Source: JBBQVS01 sp963792705 (GTDB taxonomy: Bacteria > Chloroflexota > Ktedonobacteria > Ktedonobacterales > Ktedonobacteraceae). From it: 64,000 nt of DNA. Below are positions 26,541 to 40,242 of the stretch, piece by piece. The stretch covers positions 620,001 to 684,000 of the forward strand of contig CAWBXD010000012.1 of assembly GCA_963792705.1 (NCBI GenBank), in the 5' to 3' direction. How positions within the stretch are numbered: the stretch's first letter is position 1; each line of letters opens with the position of its first letter. The translations under genes and the position numbers were made by a program. The notes under the pieces are model-generated. The model made no database searches. It worked only from the letters and a program-made list of their open reading frames with translations, and was not told where the DNA came from.

Positions 26541-27011
26541 TTACCAGCGATAATGAGCGAATGCTTTGTTAGAATCCGCCATCTTATGGGTCTCTTCACG
26601 TTTCTTAATGGTTGCGCCCTGACCCGCCGCAGCATCCATTAGCTCACTGGCGAGTTTGTCCGCCATTGATCTTCCAGTACGAGTACGCGCCGAGCGAATG
26701 AGCCAGCGCATTGCCAATGTATTACCACGATCTCTGCGGATTTCCACAGGCACCTGGTAGGTTGAGCCACCAACACGACGAGGCTTGACCTCGGTAGTTG
26801 GAGTGGTGTTTTTCAACGCCTGCTCGAATACATCGAGTGGTGAGCGCTTCTGCTTCGCTTCGATTGCATCAAAGGCATCATAGATAATGCGCTCTGCTAG
26901 GCTGCGCTTGCCATCAAGCATCAGCTTGTTCATGAAGCGAGCCACGTTTCGGCTTTTGTATCTTGCATCCGGCACATCGGGCCGACGCACTACTTTTCTA
27001 CGTCTTGGCAA
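26541..27011 (-). CDS. rpsG: 30S ribosomal protein S7
   Basis: Head-assembly initiator. The start appears to be TTG at 27011, seven bases after GAGGAG, which gives MPRRRKVVRR and the canonical 156 residues. An upstream ATG (27026) would begin inside the ribosome site region. Motifs: RNVARFMNKLMLDGKRSLAE, NTTPTTEVKPRRVGGSTYQV and KADSNKAFAHYRW-type end. A 399-bp structured spacer separates it from rpsL. Confidence 0.95.
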   Translation of the reverse strand: MPRRRKVVRRPDVPDARYKSRNVARFMNKLMLDGKRSLAERIIYDAFDAIEAKQKRSPLDVFEQALKNTTPTTEVKPRRVGGSTYQVPVEIRRDRGNTLAMRWLIRSARTRTGRSMADKLASELMDAAAGQGATIKKREETHKMADSNKAFAHYRW

Positions 27012-27180
27012 GTTTTCTCTCCTCATCAACTAGCGGGTGTATTAGCCCCGTACATAACCTGCATGAGCTTGTTCCCTAGCTGCATCTATTGTTCTTGGCT
27101 GTTTGTTGCTCGTTCCATCATAGCGCTTGCCTGCTATGAGCGGGAGAAGCAAATAATGGTCTATATCAAGGCACTAGAAA

Positions 27181-27374
27181 AGGCGTCGATTCGATTGCAA
27201 GGCCATGCCTTACAATCTCCTACGGACGCCTACACGCGGATACCTATCCTTAGAAGGAGGACACCCGACTCTCATCGCAAAGGAATGTTCTTGTGTTTCC
27301 CTTTTTTGATGATGTGTGATAACCGACGGACCTGAAGGCGTTCAGGTGGTATCGGGCAGAGGCTTTACGCCTCT
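27181..27374 (-). other. Structured rpsL-rpsG spacer
   Basis: The 399-bp gap (27012-27410) contains no gene or clear promoter. It holds a nested structure at 27181-27231: an outer 7-bp stem AGGCGTC/GACGCCT enclosing an 11-bp stem (27193-27217, one mismatch). Two smaller stems lie nearer rpsL, at 27330-27347 (ACCTGAA/TTCAGGT) and 27358-27374 (AGAGGC/GCCTCT). In E. coli the rpsL-rpsG gap is the S7 autoregulatory site; a similar role is possible but inferred. Confidence 0.5.
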
Positions 27375-27410
27375 ACTATTTTTAACAAGTATGGGATGTA
27401 ATGAATTCCC

Positions 27411-27860
27411 TTACCGTTTGCCCTTGGTTGGTGCAGCAGCCTGACCGGGCTTTGGACGTTTTGCACCATACTTAGAGCGACCACGACGGCGTTTTGATAC
27501 ACCATCACTGTCCAATGTACCGCGCACGATGTGATAACGTACACTAGGCAGGTCTTTCACACGACCACCACGGATAAGTACCACGGAGTGCTCTTGTAAG
27601 TTGTGACCCTCACCTGGGATGTAGGCTGTGACCTCCATCTGGTTTGTCAAACGCACACGCGCAATCTTACGCATTGCTGAGTTTGGCTTCTTAGGCGTCA
27701 TAGTACGTACCTGTGTGCAAACGCCGCGTTTCTGTGGGGAGCCACGTAGACGGGAGGTACGGTTCTTCAACGCGTTGTACGAATACAACAGCGCAGGGGC
27801 CTTTACTTTCTTCTGTTTTTGCGAACGGCCCTTTCGGACCAACTGGTTAATTGTTGGCAA
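27411..27860 (-). CDS. rpsL: 30S ribosomal protein S12
   Basis: Decoding-centre protein. TTG start at 27860, eight bases after GGAGG, gives MPTINQLVRKGR and 149 residues. PQKRGVCTQVRTMTPKKPNS, VTAYIPGEGHNLQEHSVVL and GRVKDLPSVRYHIVRGTLD cover the streptomycin-site lysines (K in TPKKPNS) and the methylthiolated Asp region. The tail is a little longer than usual and Lys/Ala-rich. Confidence 0.96.
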   Translation of the reverse strand: MPTINQLVRKGRSQKQKKVKAPALLYSYNALKNRTSRLRGSPQKRGVCTQVRTMTPKKPNSAMRKIARVRLTNQMEVTAYIPGEGHNLQEHSVVLIRGGRVKDLPSVRYHIVRGTLDSDGVSKRRRGRSKYGAKRPKPGQAAAPTKGKR

Positions 27861-27954
27861 GGAACAATCCTCCCTGTCTTTCTTTGGGTTTTTTATATTG
27901 CAAGGGCGCATTTTTGTGCGCCCTAACATCATACATATGCAGTTGCATATGGTA

Positions 27955-32280
<4,326 letters not shown>

Positions 32281-32302
32281 GCTACCTCCGTTGTTTGGCT
32301 CA

Positions 32303-32351
32303 TGGATGCATGCTATTCTCGTTGTTTAGCAATGAGAATAGCATGCATCCA
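32303..32351 (-). other. Hairpin between rpoB and rpoC
   Basis: Perfect 18-bp stem 32303-32320 with 32334-32351, and additional pairing in the loop. It lies in the 78-bp rpoB-rpoC spacer just after the rpoB stop. It may be a processing or stability site. Confidence 0.7.
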
Positions 32352-32358
32352 CTCTACC

Positions 32359-35300
32359 TTATTGGTCTCCCTCAAAACCGGACAGGTTAATACCTAGTTC
32401 GGGCATCACATCGCTTGAGGCATCCTCAACAAACTGTATCTTCTGTTCATCTTCGTTGAGGACCTCAACATTGATGCCCAGGCTCTGTAATTCTTTGACA
32501 AGCACCTTGAAGGACTCAGGAACGCCAGGTTCCATGATGTTCTCGCCCTTCACGATGGCTTCATACGTCTTTACACGGCCTACCACGTCGTCGGACTTGA
32601 CGGTCAAAATCTCTTGCAAGATGTTTGCCGCGCCATATGCTTCCAACGCCCACACTTCCATCTCACCAAAGCGCTGTCCACCGAACTGCGCCTTACCACC
32701 AAGTGGCTGCTGTGTGATTAAGCTGTATGGGCCAGTTGAACGTGCGTGTACCTTGTCCTCCACCAAGTGGGCCAGCTTCAACATGTAGTTGTAGCCAACG
32801 GTCACGGGATGGTCGAATGGTTCGCCAGTACGTCCATCATAGAGTTGTACCTTGCCTGTTTCGGGCAGGTTCGCTCTACGTAAAAATTCTTCGATGTCCT
32901 CTTCAGTCGCTCCGTCAAAGACAGGGGTAGCGATCTTGAAGCCCAGCACACTGGCCGCCCAGCCAAGGTGCGTCTCCATAATCTGACCGATGTTCATACG
33001 GTGCGGCACACCCAACGGGTTTAGGATGATATCTACGGGTGTTCCGTCTGGCAGGAATGGCATATCCTCAATTGGCAACACGCGTGAGATAACGCCCTTG
33101 TTGCCGTGACGACCAGCCATCTTGTCTCCTGCGCCAATCTTACGCTTTTGTGCAATACTGACGCGCACGAGTTGATTGACTCCTGGTGGGAGTTCGTCGC
33201 CTGCGTCACGTGAGAACACTTTGACTTCGACAATCTTGCCGCGCTCACCGTGTGGCACACGCAATGAGGTATCCTTTACCTCACGTGCCTTTTCACCAAA
33301 GATAGCGCGCAACAATTTCTCTTCCGCCGTTAGCTCGGTCTCGCCCTTAGGCGTGATCTTGCCAACGAGGATGTCCTGCGGTCCAACTTCGGCACCTACG
33401 TAGATGATGCCGCGCTCGTCGAGGTTTTTAAGTCCCTCTTCACCAACATTTGGAATGTCACGCGTGATCTCTTCTGGTCCCAACTTGGTATCGCGGGCGT
33501 CCACCTCATATTTTTCAATGTGAATAGAGGTGAAGAGGTCTTCACGCACGATGTGTTCACTAATCAGGATGGCGTCCTCGAAGTTGCCACCTTCCCAACT
33601 CATGAATGCCACCAGGATATTCTGGCCCAGTGCCAGTTCGCCCTTCTGAGTCGAGGTGTTGTCCGCGATTACCTGTCCGGCAGTCACATAGTCACCCTTG
33701 CGTACCAGTGGACGTTGGTTGATGCAGGTACCAGCATTTGAACGTACAAACTTGCGAAGACGATGGCCATGTACTTCGCCTTGCGCGTCGATGATCTCGA
33801 TGCGGCGAGCCGTTGCCGACACGACCTCACCTGTTGCGCGAGCAAGCGCGACCTGACCAGAGTCAATCGCCACCTGTCGCTCGATGCCAGTGCCACAAAT
33901 TGGCGACTGTGGACGAAGCAGAGGTACCGCCTGACGTTGCATGTTCGCGCCCATCAGTGCGCGGTTCACGTCGTCGTGCTCCAAGAATGGAATAAGAGCT
34001 GTAGCGACGCTCACCGTTTGGCGCGGCGATACGTCCATATAGTCCACCTTGTCGGCACCCTCTAGCGCGAACTCACCTTGATAGCGGCATAGTACGCGCT
34101 CTTCACCAAACTCGTTGTCTTCTGTGAGAATGGTGTTAGCCTGTGCAATCCAGAAATTCTCTTCATCGTCGGCAGTGCGATAATCCACGTCGTCCGTAAC
34201 ATACGAACGGATACGAACCTCTGTCTCACCTAAGAGTTCCGATAGTTTGTTGAACAGAGCCTCGTCGATACGCACACGCTCACGGCCCTTAATCAGCACT
34301 TCACCGTCGGTGGTTACTACGTCCTCGCGCTCACGCCCGACGACACCACGGAACTCACGCCCGATCAAACGACGGTCGTTAGCCGGAACACGCTTAATAA
34401 CTCTGCGATAAGGCGTCTCGATGAAACCGTAGGGGTTGATCTGTCCATAGGTTGCAAGGTTGCCGATCAGACCAATGTTTGGTCCTTCAGGGGTCTCAAT
34501 TGGGCAGATGCGACCATAGTGCGACTCGTGAACGTCACGCACGTCGAAACCTGCACGCTCGCGGGATAGACCACCAGGACCAAGAGCGGATAGACGACGC
34601 TTGTGACCAATTTCCGCGAGTGCGTTGGTCTGGTCCATAAACTGTGATAACTGGCTTCCGCCGAAGAATTCTTTCATGGCAGCAACGACAGGGCGGATGT
34701 TGATAAGCGCGTTCGGGGTAGCCTGTCCAGGCTCCTGAATGCTCATACGCTCCTTGACAACACGCTCCATACGTAGCAGACCAACGCGGAACTGTGACTG
34801 AATCAATTCGCCAACACAACGCACACGGCGGTTGCCGAGGTGGTCAATGTCATCCTTCTTGCCATGCCCATTGTTGAGCGCGATCAAGCGACGAATGATA
34901 TTTACCAGATCGTCCTGTGTCAGAATACGCTGATTTTGTGGAATTGAAAGGTCTAGTTTGCGGTCCAGTTTGTAACGACCAACATTGCCCAGGTCATAGC
35001 GACGTGGGTTAAAGAAGAGATTTTTCACCAGAGACCGCGCATTATCAACGGTAGCAGGATCGCCTGGGCGCAGTTTCTTGTACAGTTCGAGCAATGCCTC
35101 TTCCTCGCGCTTCACAGGGTCGCGGTCAAGCGTCGCCTGCATATAGCGGATATTGGCATCGTCGTCTACATCTTTGAAAGCGTCCAGCAATCCTTGATCG
35201 GTTGAAAGATCGAGGTCTTCGGCATGCCACTGGTCTTTCGCAAGACTAGCGATGGCGCGCAGCAATGTTGTTACAGGCAATTTACGCTTGCGGTCAATCT

Positions 35301-35856
35301 TGACGGTCAGCAGATTTTTGTTGCTGGTCTCAAATTCGAGCCATGCACCACGACCTGGAATCAATTTCGCGGCGTAGAGTTTTCTGCCTGTTGTGGCATC
35401 TTCATCTACAGTGAAGTAGACACCCGGTGAGCGCACTAATTGACTGACAACGACGCGCTCAGCACCGTTAATAATGAAGGTACCTTCCTTGGTCATTAAA
35501 GGAAAGTCGCCCATAAAGATATCTTTCTCAATGATCTCGCCCGTCTCTTTATTGACAAGACGCGCCTTCACATTGAGTGGTGCGGCAAAGGTAGCATCAC
35601 GATCACGGCATTCATCCTCAGAATACTTTGGCTTGCCAAAGGGTTCTTGTGGAACGATAAATTCCAAACTCAGGTTCTTGCCGGTAAAATCTTCAATCGG
35701 GGATATTTCTTGAAAGAGTTCGTGTAAACCTTCTTTCTTAAACCATTCAAAAGAGTCGAGCTGAATTTGAATCAGGCCCGGCATGGTCCGAATGTCTGGA
35801 ATGCGTGCAAAAGAAACACGTTCTGGAAGAGCGACGGCTCTCGTACTGATTGCCAT
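32359..35856 (-). CDS. rpoB: RNA polymerase beta subunit
   Basis: Catalytic subunit, 1165 residues from ATG at 35856. Seen: PGLIQIQLDSFEWF at the N-terminus, the rifampicin region GGSQLSQFMDQTNALAEIGHK, RRLSALGPGGLSRERAG, HYGRICPIETPEGPNIGLI, GDKMAGRHGNKGVIS and QRFGEMEVWALEAYGAA. An in-frame start at 35928 is possible but does not match the family. First gene of the super-operon; rplK-rplA-rplJ-rplL, which often precede it, are absent here. Confidence 0.98.
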   Translation of the reverse strand: MAISTRAVALPERVSFARIPDIRTMPGLIQIQLDSFEWFKKEGLHELFQEISPIEDFTGKNLSLEFIVPQEPFGKPKYSEDECRDRDATFAAPLNVKARLVNKETGEIIEKDIFMGDFPLMTKEGTFIINGAERVVVSQLVRSPGVYFTVDEDATTGRKLYAAKLIPGRGAWLEFETSNKNLLTVKIDRKRKLPVTTLLRAIASLAKDQWHAEDLDLSTDQGLLDAFKDVDDDANIRYMQATLDRDPVKREEEALLELYKKLRPGDPATVDNARSLVKNLFFNPRRYDLGNVGRYKLDRKLDLSIPQNQRILTQDDLVNIIRRLIALNNGHGKKDDIDHLGNRRVRCVGELIQSQFRVGLLRMERVVKERMSIQEPGQATPNALINIRPVVAAMKEFFGGSQLSQFMDQTNALAEIGHKRRLSALGPGGLSRERAGFDVRDVHESHYGRICPIETPEGPNIGLIGNLATYGQINPYGFIETPYRRVIKRVPANDRRLIGREFRGVVGREREDVVTTDGEVLIKGRERVRIDEALFNKLSELLGETEVRIRSYVTDDVDYRTADDEENFWIAQANTILTEDNEFGEERVLCRYQGEFALEGADKVDYMDVSPRQTVSVATALIPFLEHDDVNRALMGANMQRQAVPLLRPQSPICGTGIERQVAIDSGQVALARATGEVVSATARRIEIIDAQGEVHGHRLRKFVRSNAGTCINQRPLVRKGDYVTAGQVIADNTSTQKGELALGQNILVAFMSWEGGNFEDAILISEHIVREDLFTSIHIEKYEVDARDTKLGPEEITRDIPNVGEEGLKNLDERGIIYVGAEVGPQDILVGKITPKGETELTAEEKLLRAIFGEKAREVKDTSLRVPHGERGKIVEVKVFSRDAGDELPPGVNQLVRVSIAQKRKIGAGDKMAGRHGNKGVISRVLPIEDMPFLPDGTPVDIILNPLGVPHRMNIGQIMETHLGWAASVLGFKIATPVFDGATEEDIEEFLRRANLPETGKVQLYDGRTGEPFDHPVTVGYNYMLKLAHLVEDKVHARSTGPYSLITQQPLGGKAQFGGQRFGEMEVWALEAYGAANILQEILTVKSDDVVGRVKTYEAIVKGENIMEPGVPESFKVLVKELQSLGINVEVLNEDEQKIQFVEDASSDVMPELGINLSGFEGDQ

Positions 35857-35885
35857 ACCTGGAGATCTCCTCTCACACTGTAGGA

Positions 35886-36068
35886 GTGCAATGTCTTGCA
35901 CCCTCCCATAGAGGAACGAGAGATACACATAGATGTATCCCTCTTTCGAGTAACGGAAAAAAAGGGAAAAATTAGATAATAATGCCTGGTTAGTTGGTAA
36001 TCTTGTGTTGAGAAACGATTTACGACAAGAGGAGTAACCTCCACTGCTCTGCTATAGGTGGTTACTCC
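35886..36068 (-). promoter_or_regulatory. Structured rpoB leader
   Basis: If transcribed from the promoter at 36490-36518, rpoB has a leader of about 620 nt. Stems seen: 36031-36042 with 36057-36068 (12 bp, one mismatch), 36001-36006 with 36025-36030, 35932-35937 with 35944-35949, and 35886-35891 with 35896-35901. A T-rich tract follows the first pair in the direction of transcription, so attenuation is possible. No convincing gene is present in 35857-36749. Confidence 0.5.
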
Positions 36069-36489
36069 TAGCCCTTTCGGTCTGTCTATGCTGTGTTGTC
36101 AAATGTATGCGTACCATTACCCACATTGCACTCCCCTCCAAGAAAAACACGAGACGCGCGACTGATGCCACGTTCGCTCGGATCCACGTCATGTATACAA
36201 TAAAAAGTACAACAGAAAATATGCATATAAGACATAATCTATACAGGGACAACAAAACACACTCCATTCTCGCTACCTCTATAAAAAGGAACGAACAATG
36301 CAGCGTTCTGGCTCTCAAACTACTTTCGTTGTGGTACTTTCGGGACATACCGAAAATACATACATGTGTGGTCTATGGTAGTGTCCTCAAGTGTTCTGGG
36401 GAATGAATACTATCGTTTTTTGAATGCCTCTGTCTTATAACGTGCTGGTAACACCACTGTTACTAGTATACATGCTCTGACAAGAAGGT

Positions 36490-36518
36490 ATTATACAATG
36501 TTACTATACATATGTCAA
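36490..36518 (-). promoter_or_regulatory. Consensus promoter for rpoB and the super-operon
   Basis: On the minus strand TTGACA (36518-36513) and TATAAT (36495-36490), 17-bp spacer: a perfect match to the sigma-70/SigA consensus. Start of transcription is predicted near 36483. Confidence 0.85.
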
Positions 36519-36562
36519 CACCTTTTGACACAACTTCACAACAAATGAATGCGGATATCTTT

Positions 36563-36627
36563 AACCAATTCACCGCGTCCTTGCCGTCGGTTGATCGCCA
36601 TGAGGACGCGATGAATCAGTCCCTACA
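36563..36627. repeat. Palindromic element, family P1, copy 2
   Basis: Right arm AGGACGCGATGAATCAGTCC.. at 36603-36627; degenerate left arm (ACCAATTCACCGCGTCCT) at about 36563-36581. The loop TGCCGTCGGTTGATCGCCA matches the other copies. It lies upstream of the rpoB promoter. Confidence 0.7.
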
Positions 36628-36749
36628 GATATTTGTACTTTTTTGTTGAACAGGAACATCAGACCCGTACAGGATTTGATAGCCGTTAAAAAGGCACAAT
36701 GATACTTTGTATATAGAATAACGTTGCACTCGTCTTTTTTATTCCCTTC

Positions 36750-37583
36750 TCAAGAAACAAGCACGGCATCAGATGTAACCTCGACCTCTTGCACAACCTC
36801 ACAGGCTTCATCATTAAATGAAAGCGTCCATAGATGGTCAGAGGCTAGCCAGCGTTCGCGTAGGAGTGCGAGTAGCAAGAGCTTATCGTTCCTGTCAAGC
36901 GTATTGAGGTCGAGCATCGACTCTGGCATATCAGGATAAATGACAGTGAGAGTAGAGTCATCACAGCGTACAATAGTATGCGTATTTAGCGCGTACACCT
37001 GTACTGCCCCCATCTTTTGCCAGAACGAAAACTCGCCAAAGCAGCCGACAACAATAAAGCTACTAAAGGCTATGCTTAAGACGAGACCAGCAAGACTCAG
37101 CAGAACGGCAAAGCTAGTGGCAATAATAGCGAAGAAAAGAGAGGTGAGATGCAGGGTCCAGCCAATTAAAATAAGGGGCGTCAAGCCAACAAGGACGGTT
37201 ACAAAGCACCAGAACGAGGCATTGAGTATCCAGAATATGCTTGCGAGATTTTCCGCAGAGATATCCCGAACAGCGACACTAGTTGTATCAATCAGCGAAA
37301 ATACGCCTTTAATGTACCCTACACGAACAGCATATTGGAAACGTAGTACTAATACGCTACCACGAAGCGTTAGAAATGTCACAAACCAGAGCAGTGCGAC
37401 TAACGCATCCTGCCACTTCAAATAAAGCGTGAAGACGTGCGTGTATGTGCCCCATACGTGTAGACCGAGAAAAAAAGAGATGAGAGTACATAAGAGAAAT
37501 GCGCCGCCCATCAGCCAACCCAGACGGCGCGTGCGTATGTAAGCCACGCGGTCTTGATAAAAGGTGCTTGTAGACTGGATCAT
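36750..37583 (-). CDS. Four-helix membrane protein, function unknown
   Basis: 277 residues not recognised. Hydrophobic segments near 22-42, 57-77, 117-141 and 144-182 suggest four transmembrane helices in two pairs. Residues 183-277 are a soluble, mostly acidic cytosolic-type domain with LNTLDRNDKLLLLALLRERW and an acidic C-terminus. ATG at 37583 follows AGAGG. It lies downstream of a receiver-only protein on the same strand with a 100-bp gap, so the two may be co-transcribed. The 893-bp gap beyond it belongs to the rpoB regulatory region. Confidence 0.75.
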   Translation of the reverse strand: MIQSTSTFYQDRVAYIRTRRLGWLMGGAFLLCTLISFFLGLHVWGTYTHVFTLYLKWQDALVALLWFVTFLTLRGSVLVLRFQYAVRVGYIKGVFSLIDTTSVAVRDISAENLASIFWILNASFWCFVTVLVGLTPLILIGWTLHLTSLFFAIIATSFAVLLSLAGLVLSIAFSSFIVVGCFGEFSFWQKMGAVQVYALNTHTIVRCDDSTLTVIYPDMPESMLDLNTLDRNDKLLLLALLRERWLASDHLWTLSFNDEACEVVQEVEVTSDAVLVS

Positions 37584-37683
37584 AAGGACCTCTGTTCATC
37601 GAGACTATGAGAGATGAGACAAATGCGTTCCGCCTCACTCTACTCTCATAACGAACGAAGAGAGGAAATAAATACACTCTTTC

Positions 37684-38094
37684 TTATTCACCGTGTTCTG
37701 GCATCAGCGCGTGAATCATACTTAGCAGATCGGCTTGGCTAAATGGTTTTTGCAAAAGAAATCCTGCTTGTAGGCCCATACGATGCAATTCCCACTCATG
37801 GCTTCCTGTAATGACAATAATAGGAGTTGTGCGGGTATGGCTATGGCCTCGCAATATTTTGTAGAGCGATGCACCATCCAGATTGGGAAGTCCAACATCC
37901 AGGATAATCAGGTCCACTCCAAGAGTCGGTATTTCGTCAAGAGCCGACTCGCCATCGGTGAACGTGTGCAACTGCCATTGACCGGAGAAGGCCAAAATAT
38001 CGGAAAACAGTTCTACTAGCCGTGCGTCATCTTCGACAACGGCAATGACTTTGCGCTTCTCGGATCCAGTTTCTATACCAACATCTTCTAGCAC
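37684..38094 (-). CDS. Stand-alone response regulator (receiver domain only)
   Basis: 136 residues, one CheY-like receiver domain. Acidic pocket EDD at 21-23, phospho-acceptor D66 in LIILDVGLPNLDG, Thr in IIVITGSHEW, and Lys in FLLQKPFSQADL. No output domain. The start is GTG at 38094 after AAGGTGAG. No kinase gene is adjacent. A TTGACA with poor -10 lies upstream on the minus strand (38178-38183). Signal partner unknown. Confidence 0.9.
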   Translation of the reverse strand: MLEDVGIETGSEKRKVIAVVEDDARLVELFSDILAFSGQWQLHTFTDGESALDEIPTLGVDLIILDVGLPNLDGASLYKILRGHSHTRTTPIIVITGSHEWELHRMGLQAGFLLQKPFSQADLLSMIHALMPEHGE

Positions 38095-38226
38095 GCGCTC
38101 TCACCTTGTTTTACTTTGTATAACGAAAACAGTTTCCCAATTTTCATAGGGTTAAGGATATATCAGTAACCCTTGCATGTCAATGGGTATACATGTATGT
38201 AGAGGGGGTGCAATGAGTACGCAAAA

Positions 38227-38256
38227 TTGTCTAGTATCAACGAAGTATGGTAAAAT
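38227..38256 (+). promoter_or_regulatory. Promoter for the 38345 membrane-protein gene
   Basis: TTGTCT (38227-38232), 18-bp spacer, TGGTAAAAT extended -10 (TAAAAT at 38251-38256). The leader would be about 80 nt. Confidence 0.5.
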
Positions 38257-38344
38257 TAGACTTGTGCTGAAGAGATTGTATTAAAGATCATTTACACTAC
38301 CTGTCATCTTTTCCACGATGTAACAAGTAGGAGGAGCACCAGGG

Positions 38345-38734
38345 ATGGAGCAAAGAGAACAAAATGAGTTGACCAATAATCAGCGTAAAGAAAACCTTGC
38401 TAAATTTGACACACTCGCTGATAGTGTTAGCGGAACAGCGACAACACTAGGTGGTCTGAATACTGTTGGCTTATATGCTGGCACTATTAAGGCGGAGTCG
38501 CTCTTCAATGCGATAATCTATACCCTCCCAATACTTGCATTTGGTGGCGCGCTCGTTTGCGCCTTGTTTGTGAAATACTATCAATGGGATATGACAATGC
38601 AGACATATAGCTCACTCTTTGCAAGAAAGCAAACGTTGTACAGCAGTTCTTTGATCCTTATGCTGGTGGGAATATGTCTGCTCTTCATTGCGCTTTTGGT
38701 ATATACAGCCCGTGCAATCACTGGCCTATTTTGA
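38345..38734 (+). CDS. Small two-helix membrane protein, unknown
   Basis: 129 residues. A polar N-terminus of about 50 residues (Gln/Asn/Glu-rich) is followed by two hydrophobic segments near 53-77 and 101-121. No known domain recognised. AGGAGG lies upstream of the ATG. It stands alone between divergent and convergent neighbours and ends at a strong terminator-like palindrome. Confidence 0.75.
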   Translation: MEQREQNELTNNQRKENLAKFDTLADSVSGTATTLGGLNTVGLYAGTIKAESLFNAIIYTLPILAFGGALVCALFVKYYQWDMTMQTYSSLFARKQTLYSSSLILMLVGICLLFIALLVYTARAITGLF

Positions 38735-38749
38735 CATGGTTCGTTTGTA

Positions 38750-38812
38750 GTAAGTTTGTCGAATTAGCAGGGAGACCTTTGCAAGGTCTCCCTGCTAATT
38801 CGACAAACTTAC
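38750..38812. terminator. Perfect 30-bp-stem palindrome between convergent genes
   Basis: Arms 38750-38779 and 38783-38812 with a 3-nt loop. The right arm includes the bgl stop codon (38809-38811). It separates the plus-strand membrane gene from the minus-strand GH1 gene. No U-run follows, so it is called a terminator only from position and strength. Confidence 0.75.
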
Positions 38813-40191
38813 TCTCGCTTCTGAGATGCGATGAACGAGGCGTACCAGTGTCCACTTTCCTTAATTACGCGCTGTTGCGTAGCATAATCTATGTACACAA
38901 TGCCGAAGCGTTTGCTGTACCCCTCAGACCACTCGAAATTGTCGAGCAGTGACCAGACCATATAGCCTTGTATAGGCACACCTCGCTCTATGACATGTCC
39001 AACCGAACGTATGTGCTCACGCAGATATTCGATACGTCGTGGGTCGTTGACCTTTCCATTCTCGCCTAGCTTGTCATCGAATGCTGCTCCATTTTCGGTA
39101 ATCAGTAACGATGCCACGCCGTATTCTTTATGGAGACGCGTCAGCAAATCGCCAAGAGCTTGCGGATAGATTTCCCAACTCATTTCTGTATAAGAGGCAC
39201 CAGGAACGGGCGCGACATATTCAATCCCCTCTGGCATTGCCGTGTTACCGCGTACCAGCATACGTGAGTAATTGTTGACACCGAGAAAATCAATGGGGGT
39301 AGCAATAATGGCAGCATCACCGTCTTGCATCGGCGGTGGCTGTACTCCCATATCGGTAAACAGATGCTCTGGATATGAGCCTTTATAGAGCGGCTCGACA
39401 AACCAACGGTTGTTGAATGTATCGGCACGAGCAGCCGCCCGTACTGTTTCAGGGGTATCGTCAACGGAATAGACAGGAGTAAAATTCAGCGAGATACCAA
39501 CCTGTGCTCCAGCTTTTGTATGTGTACGTAGGCGCGGCACTGCCAACCCATGCGAAAGCAACAGATGATGTCCAGCCGTTGCCGCAGATTGCATATCCTG
39601 CATCCCAGGAGCATGCTTACCAGAACCGTAGCCAAGATAGGCCGAACACCACGGCTCATTATGCGTAATCCACATATCAACGCGATCCCCAAGCTGGCGC
39701 GCCACCACCTCAGCATAGTCCGCAAACGCATACGCGGTATCGCGGTTCAGCCAGCCGCCCTCGTTATGTAACGCGATAGGCAGGTCCCAATGATAGAGTG
39801 TAGCAACCGGGCGAATGCCTTTTGCCAGCAGTGCATCTACTAGACGGTCATAGAAATCGAGACCGCGTGTGTTGATCGCACCTCTTCCATCAGGCAGAAT
39901 ACGGGGCCAGGCAAGCGAGAAGCGATATGCTCCGACGCCAAGTTGCGCCATAATCTCCACATCTTGCGACATACGATGATAGTGGTCTACCGCAACCTCG
40001 CCCGTTTCGCCGTGATACGTCTTCCCAGGTGTCGCCGCAAATACATCCCATATGGATTGTCCACGCCCATCTTCATGCACCGCACCCTCTATTTGATACG
40101 AAGAGGTAGCAGTTCCCCACAAAAATGTCGCAGGAAAGGTTGGGGCTGCATCCGTCAACATCTGTTTTTGGACATCGTTGGTAATGCTCAT
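38809..40191 (-). CDS. GH1 beta-glucosidase
   Basis: Cleaves beta-glucosides such as cellobiose in the cytosol by a retaining mechanism. 460 residues, no signal peptide. Acid/base Glu in WITHNEPWC, nucleophile Glu in LLITENGAAF; FLWGTATSSYQIEGAV and WSLLDNFEWSEGYSKRFG bind glucose at -1. ATG at 40191 follows AGGAG. Last gene of a transport operon, so it probably hydrolyses the imported sugar. Substrate breadth (glucoside, galactoside, fucoside) cannot be told from sequence. Confidence 0.95.
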   Translation of the reverse strand: MSITNDVQKQMLTDAAPTFPATFLWGTATSSYQIEGAVHEDGRGQSIWDVFAATPGKTYHGETGEVAVDHYHRMSQDVEIMAQLGVGAYRFSLAWPRILPDGRGAINTRGLDFYDRLVDALLAKGIRPVATLYHWDLPIALHNEGGWLNRDTAYAFADYAEVVARQLGDRVDMWITHNEPWCSAYLGYGSGKHAPGMQDMQSAATAGHHLLLSHGLAVPRLRTHTKAGAQVGISLNFTPVYSVDDTPETVRAAARADTFNNRWFVEPLYKGSYPEHLFTDMGVQPPPMQDGDAAIIATPIDFLGVNNYSRMLVRGNTAMPEGIEYVAPVPGASYTEMSWEIYPQALGDLLTRLHKEYGVASLLITENGAAFDDKLGENGKVNDPRRIEYLREHIRSVGHVIERGVPIQGYMVWSLLDNFEWSEGYSKRFGIVYIDYATQQRVIKESGHWYASFIASQKRE

Positions 40192-40242
40192 GCATGCTCC
40201 TATTTGGTGTTATTATGAACGGTCAATAATAATGTGAGGAAT

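Noticed and set aside
27063..27335. Plus-strand 90-codon frame in the rpsL-rpsG spacer
   Set aside because: It runs against the operon, has no ribosome site and crosses the structured region.
36052..36348. Minus-strand 98-codon frame in the rpoB leader
   Set aside because: No ribosome site, no family resemblance, and the region folds into stems; more likely untranslated leader.
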